NCBI RefSeq assembly: GCF_016863175.1
Contig: NZ_BOOJ01000021.1
Location: 17,412-81,411, forward strand
Length of the DNA stretch: 64,000 bases
Source of the DNA: Paraplanobispora siamensis
GTDB lineage: Bacteria; Actinomycetota; Actinomycetes; Streptosporangiales; Streptosporangiaceae
Reading direction: 5' to 3'
The notes beneath the pieces were generated by a model. It worked only from the letters and a program-made list of their open reading frames with translations, had not been told where the DNA came from and searched no databases. The translations under genes were made by a program, and so were the position numbers. Below, in pieces: positions 1 to 8,434 of the stretch. Each line of letters starts with the position of its first letter. Positions within the stretch are counted from its first letter, which is position 1.

Positions 1-1834
1 AGGGCCGCTGGTCCCGCTTGGCCGTCTCGTAGGCCTCGCGGGCCCGCCGTACCTCCTCCTCGCCGGACACCTCGGCGACCGGCACGTCCCACCAGGCCGT
101 GGTGGCCGGGGCGGGGCCGGGGACGGTCTCCACGTACACGACCGTGGTGCGGGAGGACTCGCGGGCCTCGGTCAGCGCCGCCCGCAGCGACTTCGGGTCG
201 TCGGCGCGCAGCACCTCGGCGCCCAGGCTGGCCGCGTTGGCGGCCAGGTCGACCGGGACGAACGGGCCGTCCAGCTGCCCGGAGGCGCCGCGGACGCGGT
301 AGGCGGTGCCGAGCCTGCGCGCCCCGACGGACTCAGACAGTCCGCCGATCGAGGCGAAGCCGCGGTTGTCCACCAGGACGATCACGAGCTTGACGCCCTC
401 CTGCACGGCGGTGGCGATCTCCTGGGCCATCATCAGGTAGGACCCGTCGCCGACCAGCACGAACACCTCGCGCTCCGGGGCGGCGAGCTTCACCCCGAGC
501 CCTCCGGCGATCTCGTAGCCCATGCAGGAGTAGCCGTACTCCACGTGGTAGGCGCCGGGCCCGCGCGTCATCCACAGCTTGTGCAGATCCCCGGGCATCG
601 ACCCGGCCGCGTTGACCACCACGCCGTCCTGGGCGACCTCGTTGACCAGGCCGAGCACGACCGGCTGGGTCAGCTCCTCCCCGGTGGTGACCAGGGAGAC
701 CTGCTCGTGCCAGCCGTGGGCCAGCTCGGCGGCCCGGCCGGTCCATCCCGCCTCGGCCCGCCAGTCCCCCAGCGCCCCGAACGCCTCCAGCGCCGCGCGG
801 GCGTCGGCGACGAGCATCTCCCCGGCGTGCTTGGCCGCGTCGAAGGCGGCGACGTTGACGTTGAGGAAGCGGGCCCGCCCGAACAGGGTCCGGGAGGCGG
901 TGGTGAAGTCGCTGTAGCGGGTCCCGACGCCGATCACCAGGTCCGCCTCCCGCGCCAGCTCGTTGGCCGCGGCGGTGCCGGTGTGGCCGACCGCGCCCAC
1001 CCAGCACGGGTGGTCGTACGGCACGGCGCCCTTGCCCGCCTGGGTCTCGGCCACCGGCACCCCGTGCCGCTCGGCGAAGGCGGCCAGCGCGCCGGCGGCC
1101 CCGCTGTAGATCACCCCGCCTCCGGCGACGACCAGCGGCCTGCGCGAGGCGCGGACCAGCTCCAGCGCCCGCTCCAGCGCGGCCGGCTCGGGCACCGGCC
1201 GGGCCACGTGCCAGACCCGCCGGGCGAACAGCTCCTCGGGCCAGTCGTACGCCTCGGCCTGCACGTCCTGCGGCAGCGCCAGCGTGACCGCGCCGGTCTC
1301 GGCCGGGTCGGTCAGCACCCGCATCGCGGCCAGCAGCGCCGAGGGCAGCTGCTCGGGCCGGTTGATCCGGTCGAAGAAGCGGGAGACCGGCCGCAGGGCG
1401 TCGTTGACCGTCACGTCGTAGGAGCGCGGGTCCTCCAGCTCCTGCAGGACCGGGTTGGCGACGCGGGTGGCGAAGACGTCGCCGGGCAGCAGCAGGACGG
1501 GGATCCGGTTGATCGTGGCCAGCGCCGCCCCGGTGACGAGGTTGGTGGCGCCGGGGCCGATGGAGGTGGTGCAGGCGAAGGCCGAGAGCCGGTCGCGGGC
1601 GCGGGCGTAGCCGACGGCGGTGTGCACCATGGCCTGCTCGTTGCGGGCCAGGTAGTACGGCAGCGCGTCACCGGTGCCCGCGCCCCGCTCGGCCAGGGCC
1701 TGGCCGAGGCCGGCCACGTTCCCGTGACCGAAGATGCCGAAGACGCCCGCGACCAGCCGCTGCTCGGCGCCGTCGCGCTCCGACCACTGACTGGCGAGGA
1801 AGCGCACCAGCGCCTGTGCCACCGTGAGCCTCAT
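1..1834 (-). CDS. iolD: 3D-(3,5/4)-trihydroxycyclohexane-1,2-dione hydrolase IolD (C-terminus off window)
   Basis: ThDP-dependent enzyme that opens the ring of the diketo-inositol intermediate to 5-deoxy-glucuronate in cytoplasmic myo-inositol catabolism. About 611 residues are visible; the 3' end lies beyond position 1. The N-terminal pyrimidine-binding domain, the central domain and the C-terminal ThDP-binding domain are all recognisable, the last by a GDGS...DN ThDP/Mg motif starting near residue 462. The ATG at 1834-1832 follows GAGGAGG at ideal spacing. It is the last visible gene of the minus-strand iol operon, 52 nt after iolB. Identification is firm because the other iol genes flank it. 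Confidence 0.93.
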   Translation of the reverse strand, partial: MRLTVAQALVRFLASQWSERDGAEQRLVAGVFGIFGHGNVAGLGQALAERGAGTGDALPYYLARNEQAMVHTAVGYARARDRLSAFACTTSIGPGATNLVTGAALATINRIPVLLLPGDVFATRVANPVLQELEDPRSYDVTVNDALRPVSRFFDRINRPEQLPSALLAAMRVLTDPAETGAVTLALPQDVQAEAYDWPEELFARRVWHVARPVPEPAALERALELVRASRRPLVVAGGGVIYSGAAGALAAFAERHGVPVAETQAGKGAVPYDHPCWVGAVGHTGTAAANELAREADLVIGVGTRYSDFTTASRTLFGRARFLNVNVAAFDAAKHAGEMLVADARAALEAFGALGDWRAEAGWTGRAAELAHGWHEQVSLVTTGEELTQPVVLGLVNEVAQDGVVVNAAGSMPGDLHKLWMTRGPGAYHVEYGYSCMGYEIAGGLGVKLAAPEREVFVLVGDGSYLMMAQEIATAVQEGVKLVIVLVDNRGFASIGGLSESVGARRLGTAYRVRGASGQLDGPFVPVDLAANAASLGAEVLRADDPKSLRAALTEARESSRTTVVYVETVPGPAPATTAWWDVPVAEVSGEEEVRRAREAYETAKRDQRP

Positions 1835-1886
1835 CGTGCCTCCTCGGGGAGAGCCGGGGCTCCGGGCCGCGCGGCCCGGAGCGGGG

Positions 1887-2738
1887 TCAGCGCCGCCTGA
1901 CCGTGTCCGTCATCGGGCCCGTCACGGGACCCGTCATGGGGACCCGGGGGTCGACCGGCTGGTCCGCCCAGGAGGAGCGGACCCACGCGTGCCGGGGGTC
2001 GTCGCAGAAGGCCATCGACCGCTCGTCGGCGGGCCCGGCCAGCACGTTCAGGTAGTACAGGTCGTAGCCGGGGGCCGCCATCGACGGGCCGTGGTAGCCG
2101 TGCGGGACGAGCACCACGTCACCGCACGAGACCTCGGCGAGCACGTCGTGCGTGCCGTACACCCGCTGGTAGCCGGGGCCGCCCTCGAAGTAGTAGATCT
2201 CCTCCAGCACGGCCTCGTGCTCGGAGGCCGTGTCGTGCTTGTGCGGCGGGTAGGACGACCAGTTGCCGCCGGGGGTCAGCACCTCGACCGCCACGAGCTT
2301 GTCGCACTCGAAGGCCTCGGGGGAGCAGAAGTTGTTGACCTGGCGACTGGCCTGCCCGGCGCCGCGCACCTCCACCGGAACCTCGCCGGCCGGGCCGTAC
2401 CGCACGGGCAGGCGCCGGGACGCGCGGGCGGAGGGGAAGGCGAACCGGCCCTCGCCGGTGATCCGGACGGTCGACTCGATCGGCAGGTAGGCGAAGTCGG
2501 AGACCGCGTGGAAGACCGAGGTGCGGCCGTCGAGCGCGATCCGCACCCCGTCGCACTCGACCACGCACGAGCCCGACATCGGCAGGACCAGCATCTCCTC
2601 GCCGCCGGTGGTGAACTCGACGCTCTCGCCCGACAGGTTGAGCAGGCGCAGCCCGCAGTAGGTCCACCCGGCCGACTCGGGGGTCAGCCACAACGCCCAG
2701 GGGGCCAGCGCGGTGCTGCCGGCCGGGATGAGCGTCAT
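1887..2738 (-). CDS. iolB: 5-deoxy-glucuronate isomerase IolB
   Basis: Isomerises 5-deoxy-glucuronate to 2-deoxy-5-keto-gluconate in myo-inositol breakdown. The 283-residue bicupin has a PPHKHD...E metal-binding cluster in its C-terminal half, as expected for IolB, and its length is close to family members (about 270). Longer upstream reading exists to 2894, but the ATG at 2738 is preceded by GGGAGGGG and gives the family N-terminus (MTLIPAG), so it is preferred. It lies 67 nt downstream of the aldolase gene and 52 nt upstream of iolD, in the same operon. Confidence 0.92.
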   Translation of the reverse strand: MTLIPAGSTALAPWALWLTPESAGWTYCGLRLLNLSGESVEFTTGGEEMLVLPMSGSCVVECDGVRIALDGRTSVFHAVSDFAYLPIESTVRITGEGRFAFPSARASRRLPVRYGPAGEVPVEVRGAGQASRQVNNFCSPEAFECDKLVAVEVLTPGGNWSSYPPHKHDTASEHEAVLEEIYYFEGGPGYQRVYGTHDVLAEVSCGDVVLVPHGYHGPSMAAPGYDLYYLNVLAGPADERSMAFCDDPRHAWVRSSWADQPVDPRVPMTGPVTGPMTDTVRRR

Positions 2739-2805
2739 GTCCCCTCCCCGCGCCGTGACCGGCCGGGACGCGGCGGCAGTGCGCCGCGTCTGTGTGATCG
2801 CCTGC

Positions 2806-3735
2806 TCATGTCGCCTCCAGCATCGCCGCCGCGGTGTCCACCGCCGCTGCCACGTCGTCATCGGAGGGGTACAACAACGCCCGGCCCACCACAAGCCCCC
2901 GGACGCCGGGAAGCCGCAACGCCTTGCGCCAGGCGGCGTACGCCAGGTCGGGCGCGTCGCCGGGGTCGCCGCCCAGCAGCAGCGTGGGCAGGGTGGTGGC
3001 GCGCATCACCTGTTCCATGCCGTCCACGACCGGGATCTTCAGCCACGTGTGCGCCGAGGTCGCGCCTAGGCCCTGGCAGACGTGCATCGAGCGGATGACG
3101 CCCTCGGCCGACAGGTCGTGGGTGACCGCCCCGTCCACCCGGCGCGACCAGAACGGCTCGACCATCGCGACCAGCCCGCGGGAGGCCAGCTCGGTGACCG
3201 CCCGCCCGCAGGCCTCCAGCGTGGCGGCGGTGGCGGGCTCGTCGACGCCGATCCGGCAGAGCATCTTGCCGCCGTCCAGGCCCATCCGGGCGATCGTGCC
3301 GGCGTCGTAGGCGGTGAAGCGGTCGTCGAACTCGAAGACGGTGCCCTGCACGCCGCCCCGGTTCATCGACCCGATGACGACCTTGCCGTCCAGCGCGCCG
3401 AGCAGCAGCAGGTCCTCGACCACGTCGGGGGTGGCCAGCAGGCCGTCCACGCCCGGCCTGGCCAGCGCCACGCACAGCCGCCGGAGCAGGTCGATCCGGC
3501 TGCCCATGGCCAGCGGCCGGTTGCCGACGCCGAGCGCGCCCCTGGCGGGGTGGTCGGCCGCGATGATCAGCACCTGGTCGCGCTCCTCCAGCAGGCTCCG
3601 CCTGCGCCGGGCGGCGGCCGCCTCGGCGATCCGCCAGGGGTGACGCGCCCTGGTCTCCAGCAGCCTGCGGTGGTCGGCCTCCCGCAGTCCCGCGATCTCC
3701 TCGGCTCCAGATCTCTCGGCCCCCGACCCGCTCAC
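2806..3735 (-). CDS. Cgl0159-family (beta/alpha)8 aldolase of the inositol operon
   Basis: A 309-residue TIM-barrel protein of the actinobacterial Cgl0159 family. Visible landmarks are AADHPARG near residue 60 and THDLSAEG...TWLKIP in the C-terminal half; the lysine of TWLKIP is a plausible Schiff-base residue (inference). From position in the pathway it probably cleaves 2-deoxy-5-keto-gluconate 6-phosphate to malonate semialdehyde and DHAP, the step done by IolJ in Bacillus, to which it is not obviously related. The GTG start (3735) overlaps the iolC stop as GTGA, indicating translational coupling. The exact reaction is inferred from context only. Confidence 0.82.
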   Translation of the reverse strand: MSGSGAERSGAEEIAGLREADHRRLLETRARHPWRIAEAAAARRRRSLLEERDQVLIIAADHPARGALGVGNRPLAMGSRIDLLRRLCVALARPGVDGLLATPDVVEDLLLLGALDGKVVIGSMNRGGVQGTVFEFDDRFTAYDAGTIARMGLDGGKMLCRIGVDEPATAATLEACGRAVTELASRGLVAMVEPFWSRRVDGAVTHDLSAEGVIRSMHVCQGLGATSAHTWLKIPVVDGMEQVMRATTLPTLLLGGDPGDAPDLAYAAWRKALRLPGVRGLVVGRALLYPSDDDVAAAVDTAAAMLEAT

Positions 3736-4748
3736 CGCTCGCCCCCTCGCCTCGCATCCGGCCGGTCCCCGCCCGGAGCGGCCGGTGTCCCGGCCGCGCC
3801 GAGCACGTCCAGCACCTCCTCCACCGTGGGCATGGCCGGCGCGCAGGCCAGCCGGCCCGCCACGATCGCCCCGGCCGCGTTGGCGAACCGGAGGGTGCGC
3901 TCCAGCGGCCAGCCTTCGAGCAGGCCGTGGCAGAGCGCCCCGCCGAAGGCGTCGCCCGCGCCGAGCCCGTTGACGACCTCGACCGGGACCGGCGGCACCT
4001 CCACGGTCTCGCCCGCGGTCATGCCCAGCACCCCGCCGCCGCCCTGCTTGACGACCGCCAGCTCCACGCCCGCCTCCAGCAGCGCCGTGGCCGCCTCGTA
4101 CGGCTTGCGCGTGCCGGTGGCGACCTCGACCTCGTCGAGGTTGCCGACCGCGACGGTGACGTGCCCGAGCACGCCGCGCACCTGGTCTCGGGCCTCCCGC
4201 GGGTCCGTCCAGAACATCGGCCGGTAGTCGAGGTCCAGCACCGTGTGCCGGGCCCGCGCCCGGGCCCGCCAGGCGGCCAGGTGCGCGCTGCGCGACGGCT
4301 CCGCCGACAGCCCGGTCGCCGTCGCCCAGAACAGCCCGGCCGCCGCCACGGCGGACAGGTCGAGCTCCTCGGGGAGGATCTCCAGGTCGGGGGCCTTGGG
4401 ATAGCGGTAGAAGTACAGGGGGAAGTCCTCCGGCGGCCGGATCTCGCAGAACGTCACCGGAGTGGGCAGGCCGGGCACCGCGGTGACGTGGCGGTCGTCG
4501 ACGCCGTACCCCCGCAGCGCGTCATGGATGAACAGCCCGAACGGGTCGGCCCCGGTCCTGGTGATCACGGCGCTGGATCGGCCCAGCCGGGCGGCGGCCA
4601 CGGCCACGTTGGTCGGGCTGCCGCCCAGGTATTTGCCGAAGGTCTCCACCTCCCGCAGCGACACCCCCACCTGCAGCGGGTAGACGTCGACGCCGACCCG
4701 TCCCATGGTCAGGACCTCGGGCGCCGGCGCGGAGCCCTCCGTCGTCAT
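3732..4748 (-). CDS. iolC: 5-dehydro-2-deoxygluconokinase IolC
   Basis: PfkB-family sugar kinase of 338 residues that phosphorylates 2-deoxy-5-keto-gluconate with ATP. The N-terminal GKYLGGSPTNVAVAAARLG sugar-binding signature and the C-terminal NGLGAGDAFGG motif, which carries the catalytic aspartate, are both intact. The ATG at 4748 overlaps the iolE stop as ATGA, and the gene's own stop overlaps the aldolase GTG. A much longer reading frame exists upstream, but it is the shadow of iolE and was not used. Confidence 0.94.
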   Translation of the reverse strand: MTTEGSAPAPEVLTMGRVGVDVYPLQVGVSLREVETFGKYLGGSPTNVAVAAARLGRSSAVITRTGADPFGLFIHDALRGYGVDDRHVTAVPGLPTPVTFCEIRPPEDFPLYFYRYPKAPDLEILPEELDLSAVAAAGLFWATATGLSAEPSRSAHLAAWRARARARHTVLDLDYRPMFWTDPREARDQVRGVLGHVTVAVGNLDEVEVATGTRKPYEAATALLEAGVELAVVKQGGGGVLGMTAGETVEVPPVPVEVVNGLGAGDAFGGALCHGLLEGWPLERTLRFANAAGAIVAGRLACAPAMPTVEEVLDVLGAAGTPAAPGGDRPDARRGGER

Positions 4749-5641
4749 GAGAGCCCTTCCAGGTAGGCCAGGCTCTCCCGGACGTTCCACGCGGGATCGT
4801 CGTCCGCGGCGGCCCCGGGCCCCAGGACGACGTCCTGCTCCAGGACGTACCAGCCGCCGTAGCCGGCCGCCGTCAGGCGGGCGACGATGCCCGCGACGTC
4901 CACGTCGCCGCGTCCGAGCGGGCGGTACAGGCCCTCCCGCACCGCCCGGGTGTAGGTCAGCTCGCCCGCCCGCACCCGATCGGCCGTCCCGGCGTCCACG
5001 TCCTTGAGGTGGACATGGGCGATGCGCCCGGCGGCGCGGTGGGCCAGGTCGGCGGGGTCGGTGCCGCCGATGAGCAGGTGGCCGGTGTCCAGGCAGAGCG
5101 GCACCGCGCTGCCGTCGAGCACCCGCTGCACCTCCGGCCCGGTCTCGACCATGGTCCCGACGTGCGGGTGCAGGGTGACGGTGCGGCCGAACTCCCTGGC
5201 GTTGCGCATGATCAGCGCCAGGTTGGCGAGCAGGGTCTTCCAGCCGTCGGCGTCCAGGACGGGCTTGGCGTCGTAGCCCTCCCCGCCGGTCGCGGCGGCC
5301 AGCACGACGACGTCGACGTCGCCGTCCCGGAAGGCGCGCATGGTGGCGCGGACCTCGGGGAGCGGGTCGTGGCGGGGGTCGTGCAGGACGACGGGGACGA
5401 ACCCGCCGACCGCGCGCAGGCCGTACTCCCCCAGCAGGGCGCGGCACCGCGACGGCGAGGGGGGCAGGAAGCCGGGCGGGCCCAGCTCGGTGGCCGTCAG
5501 GCCCAGGTCCCGCATCTCGGCCAGCACCCGCGAGCGGTCCAGCTGCCGTCCCCATCCGGGGACCTCGCACACGCCCCAGGAGATCGGGGCGCCGGCCGTC
5601 CTGATCGCGCCCCCGCCCGCCTGCCGCTCCGGCCCGCTCAC
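4745..5641 (-). CDS. iolE: Inosose dehydratase IolE (xylose-isomerase-like TIM barrel)
   Basis: Converts scyllo-inosose to the diketone used by IolD. The 298-residue protein is an AP-endonuclease-2/xylose-isomerase-like TIM barrel: GAPISWGVCEVPGWG is the typical IolE N-terminus, and LCLDTGHLLIGG and HVHLKDVD supply metal ligands. The GTG start at 5641 overlaps the iolG stop (GTGA), fixing the start in preference to an upstream ATG at 5830 inside iolG. The stop overlaps the iolC start. It could be mistaken for a generic sugar phosphate isomerase, but neighbours and motifs support IolE. Confidence 0.92.
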   Translation of the reverse strand: MSGPERQAGGGAIRTAGAPISWGVCEVPGWGRQLDRSRVLAEMRDLGLTATELGPPGFLPPSPSRCRALLGEYGLRAVGGFVPVVLHDPRHDPLPEVRATMRAFRDGDVDVVVLAAATGGEGYDAKPVLDADGWKTLLANLALIMRNAREFGRTVTLHPHVGTMVETGPEVQRVLDGSAVPLCLDTGHLLIGGTDPADLAHRAAGRIAHVHLKDVDAGTADRVRAGELTYTRAVREGLYRPLGRGDVDVAGIVARLTAAGYGGWYVLEQDVVLGPGAAADDDPAWNVRESLAYLEGLS

Positions 5642-6621
5642 CTGACCACCTCCGCCACCCGGACCGCCCGCCGTTGCCGCAGCGACAGGTCGGCCGCCTC
5701 GGCGATGTAGAGGGCGGCCAGCGCGTCCTCGACGGTGCACGGGCTGTCGATCTCCCCGCGGGCGGCGGCCAGGAAGGCCCCCAGCTCGGCCACGTAGGCG
5801 GGGGCGAACCTGGTGGCGAAGTCCGGCCACGGCTCCCCGCCGGGTTGCAGGCCCTCGGCGCTGGTCAGCGGGGCGCGCGGGTCGAGGCCGACCGCCTGGG
5901 TCCGCAGCGTGCCGGCCAGCTCCATCCGCACGTCGTAGCCGGCCCCGTTGTAGCGGGAGCCCTGCAGCGTGACCAGCGTGCCGTCGTCCATCGTGATGAG
6001 GGCGGCGCTGTTGTCGACGTCCCCGGCCTCGGCGAAGAACTCCTCGCCGCGGTTGGCCCCGGTCGCGTAGACGCTGACGGCCTCCCGGCCGGTGACCCAG
6101 CGCAGGATGTCGAAGTCGTGGATGTGGCAGTCGCGGTAGATCCCGCCGGAGGTGGCGATGTATCCGGCGGCGGGCGGGCGGGGGTCGGCGGTGATCAGGT
6201 GCACCCGGTGCAGCTGCCCCAGCTCCCCTGCGCGCAGGGCCCGGCGGGCCTCGGCGTAACCGGCGTCGAAGCGGCGCTGGAAGCCGATGTGCACGACCGT
6301 CCCGCTCTGCTTTGCCGCCTCCAGCACCCGGACCGTGTCGTCCACGTCCGCGGCGGCGGGCTTCTCGCAGAACACCGGGATCCCCGCGGCGCAGGCCCGC
6401 AGCAGCAGCCCGGCGTGGGTGGCCGTGGGGGTCGCCACCACCAGGGCCTCGGCCTCGAAGGGGTCGCCCACCCTGGCCCCGTCCCCCAGTCCGGCGGCCA
6501 CCTCGGCGGCCCGTTCCTCGTCCTCGTCGGCCACCACCAGTTCGTCGACGCGGGGGTGCGCCGCCAGCGTCATCGCGTGGAACGCCCCTATGCGTCCGAG
6601 ACCCAGCAAACCGACGCGCAT
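5638..6621 (-). CDS. iolG: Inositol 2-dehydrogenase IolG (Gfo/Idh/MocA family)
   Basis: NAD-dependent oxidation of myo-inositol to scyllo-inosose, the first catabolic step. The 327 residues contain a Rossmann GLGRIG motif at residues 7-12, the EKP nucleotide-domain motif near residue 93, and HIHDFDILRW, which supplies the conserved Asp/His catalytic pair. The ATG at 6621 follows CCGGAGG. It is the first gene of the iol operon and sits 34 nt downstream of a good sigma-70-type promoter. Substrate specificity for inositol is inferred from the operon. Confidence 0.93.
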   Translation of the reverse strand: MRVGLLGLGRIGAFHAMTLAAHPRVDELVVADEDEERAAEVAAGLGDGARVGDPFEAEALVVATPTATHAGLLLRACAAGIPVFCEKPAAADVDDTVRVLEAAKQSGTVVHIGFQRRFDAGYAEARRALRAGELGQLHRVHLITADPRPPAAGYIATSGGIYRDCHIHDFDILRWVTGREAVSVYATGANRGEEFFAEAGDVDNSAALITMDDGTLVTLQGSRYNGAGYDVRMELAGTLRTQAVGLDPRAPLTSAEGLQPGGEPWPDFATRFAPAYVAELGAFLAAARGEIDSPCTVEDALAALYIAEAADLSLRQRRAVRVAEVVR

Positions 6622-6654
6622 AATGCCTCCGGCGGAGAGAGCGGCTGGTCTCCA

Positions 6655-6683
6655 GTTCTAAGCGACGCTCCGGGCATCGTCAA
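6655..6683 (-). promoter_or_regulatory. Predicted promoter of the iol operon
   Basis: On the minus strand TTGACG (6683-6678) and TAGAAC (6660-6655) are separated by exactly 17 nt, 33 nt upstream of the iolG ATG. Immediately upstream of the -35 lies the inverted repeat TGTCAGGACA (6689-6698), a possible operator half. No regulator gene in the window is obviously dedicated to it. Confidence 0.6.
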
Positions 6684-6728
6684 GACTTTGTCAGGACATG
6701 CGGACGATCTATCAACTCCGCGAGGTCG

Positions 6729-8336
6729 TCAGCGCACCCTCTGGACGAAGGCGCGGATCACCTCGCCGGTGCGGTGGACCGGGAGCCTGGCGAACCCCAT
6801 GACGAGGGCGGGCGGGCCCGGACGGCGGCGCATCGGCCCCACCGGCTCGGCCGCCAGCCCGCACTGCCGCGCCGCCGCCGCGACGGCCGGCTCGTCCCAG
6901 CCCTCCGGCAGCTCGACGAGCAGGTGCAGCCCGGCGGACACGCCGCGCACGGCGATCTCGGGCAGGTGCTCGGCCATGGCGCGGACCAGGGCGTCGCGCC
7001 GGACGCGGTACTCGCGGCGCATCCGCCGCAGGTGCCGGTCGTAGGCGCCCGTGCGCACGAAGTCCGCCAGCGCGTACTGCTCCAGCACCGGGGAGCCCAT
7101 GTCCAGCTCGCCCCGCGCCCGCCGTACGGCGGCGGCGATCTCCGGCGGGGCCGCCACCCAGCCGAGCCGGAGGCCGGGGGCCAGGGACTTGCTGACGCTC
7201 CCGGCCAGGACCACCCGGTCGGGGGCGAGTCCCTGCAGGCAGCCCACGGGGTCGCGGTCGAAGCGGAACTCGGCGTCGTAGTCGTCCTCCAGGACCGTCG
7301 CGCCCGTCGCCGTGGCCCACTCGATCAGCTCGGCGCGGCGGCGCGGGGAGAGCACGACCCCGGTCGGATAGTGGTGGGCCGGAGTGAGCAGCACCGCCCG
7401 CACCCCCGTCGCGGCGAGCGCCGCCACCTCGACGCCCTCCTCGTCCACCGGGACCGCGACCAGGTCGGCCCCGGCCGATCTGAGCAGCGGGAGCTGGCGC
7501 AGGCCGGTCGGGTCCTCGACCGCGAGCCGGATCCGCCCGGGGCCCGGCGGCGGGGCCGCGCCCCCGTCCACGAACCAGCTCAGGTCGGCGCCGGTCCGCT
7601 CGCCCGTGGGCAGCCGCCCGGCCAGCGCCTGCACGGTGAGGTTCAGCCCCTGGGCCACCCCGCCGACGATCACCAGGTTCTCCGGCGCGACGTCGGCTCC
7701 GCGGACCCTGCGCAGGTAGGCGGCCAGCTCCTCGCGCAGCTCGGCCACGCCGCCGGGGTCGCCGTAGTCCAGGGCGTCGGCGGGCAGCGCGGCCAGCGCC
7801 CGCCGGGTGGCGGCCGTCCACCGCTCGCGGGGGAAGGACCGCAGGTCGGGCGAGGTGGGGCGGCGCGTGTAGCCGCACTCGTGGACCGGCTCCGCAGGAG
7901 TCGCGGCGCCGCCCTCCGGGCGCTCGCGCGGGCCGCGGGAGAGACCGGCTCCGGCGACGGCGGGACTCCCGGCAGTGAGACCCGTGACAGCGGAACCCGT
8001 GGCAGCGGGACCCGCGACGGTGGAGCCCGTGATGGTGGAGCCCGTGACGGCGGGACCCGCGGCGGAGTCGCGGGCCGACGGGGCGCGGCAGGCCGCGGGG
8101 GCCACGCGAGTGCCCACGCCCACTCTGGAGATCAGGAAGCCCTCGGCGACCAGTTGCTCGTAGGCCTCCACCACCACGCCGCGCGAGAGCCCGAGGTCCC
8201 TGGCCAGCTCCCGGCTCGCGGGCAGCCGCTCCCCGGCGGCCAGCCTGCCGCGCCGTACGGCGTCGCGCAGCTCACGGATGATCTGCCCGGAGATGCCCCC
8301 CGCCTCGCGGTCGATGGTCAGGTGAAGATCCGCCAC
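6729..8336 (-). CDS. MocR-type GntR/aminotransferase transcriptional regulator
   Basis: A fusion regulator of 535 residues. It has an N-terminal GntR winged helix (LPASRELARDLGLSRGVVVEAYEQL, about residues 35-60), an Ala/Gly/Thr-rich low-complexity linker of about 60 residues, and a fold-type I aminotransferase domain with the PLP lysine in SVSKSLAPGLRLGW. The GTG at 8336 follows GGAGGGG and is preferred over an ATG 48 nt upstream. The linker is encoded by imperfect 18-bp repeats (about 7965-8070). It is divergent from an EamA exporter, its likely target; MocR regulators usually sense PLP or amino-group ligands. PdxR, GabR or TauR identity cannot be assigned. Confidence 0.88.
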   Translation of the reverse strand: MADLHLTIDREAGGISGQIIRELRDAVRRGRLAAGERLPASRELARDLGLSRGVVVEAYEQLVAEGFLISRVGVGTRVAPAACRAPSARDSAAGPAVTGSTITGSTVAGPAATGSAVTGLTAGSPAVAGAGLSRGPRERPEGGAATPAEPVHECGYTRRPTSPDLRSFPRERWTAATRRALAALPADALDYGDPGGVAELREELAAYLRRVRGADVAPENLVIVGGVAQGLNLTVQALAGRLPTGERTGADLSWFVDGGAAPPPGPGRIRLAVEDPTGLRQLPLLRSAGADLVAVPVDEEGVEVAALAATGVRAVLLTPAHHYPTGVVLSPRRRAELIEWATATGATVLEDDYDAEFRFDRDPVGCLQGLAPDRVVLAGSVSKSLAPGLRLGWVAAPPEIAAAVRRARGELDMGSPVLEQYALADFVRTGAYDRHLRRMRREYRVRRDALVRAMAEHLPEIAVRGVSAGLHLLVELPEGWDEPAVAAAARQCGLAAEPVGPMRRRPGPPALVMGFARLPVHRTGEVIRAFVQRVR

Positions 8337-8366
8337 CCGTTCCCCTCCAGATCGGCCACAGCCGGG

Positions 8367-8421
8367 ATTGGTCCTGTTTCCCACGCGCCGATTGGACTGA
8401 ACGAGGGAACCATTGGCTTCC
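8367..8421. promoter_or_regulatory. Three ATTGG direct repeats between the MocR gene and eamA
   Basis: ATTGGTCCTG (8367), ATTGGACTGA (8391) and ATTGGCTTCC (8412) lie in one orientation, spaced 24 and 21 nt, in the 98-nt divergent intergenic region. MocR regulators bind direct repeats, so these are candidate operators. The last abuts TAGCAT (8422-8427), a -10-like hexamer 7 nt from the eamA ATG. Confidence 0.45.
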
Positions 8422-8434
8422 TAGCATTCCCGAC

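Noticed and set aside
545..3100. Overlapping plus-strand frames of over 400 codons opposite the iol genes
   Set aside because: Shadow translation rich in Arg, Gly and Pro; the minus-strand genes have SDs, overlaps and full family motifs.
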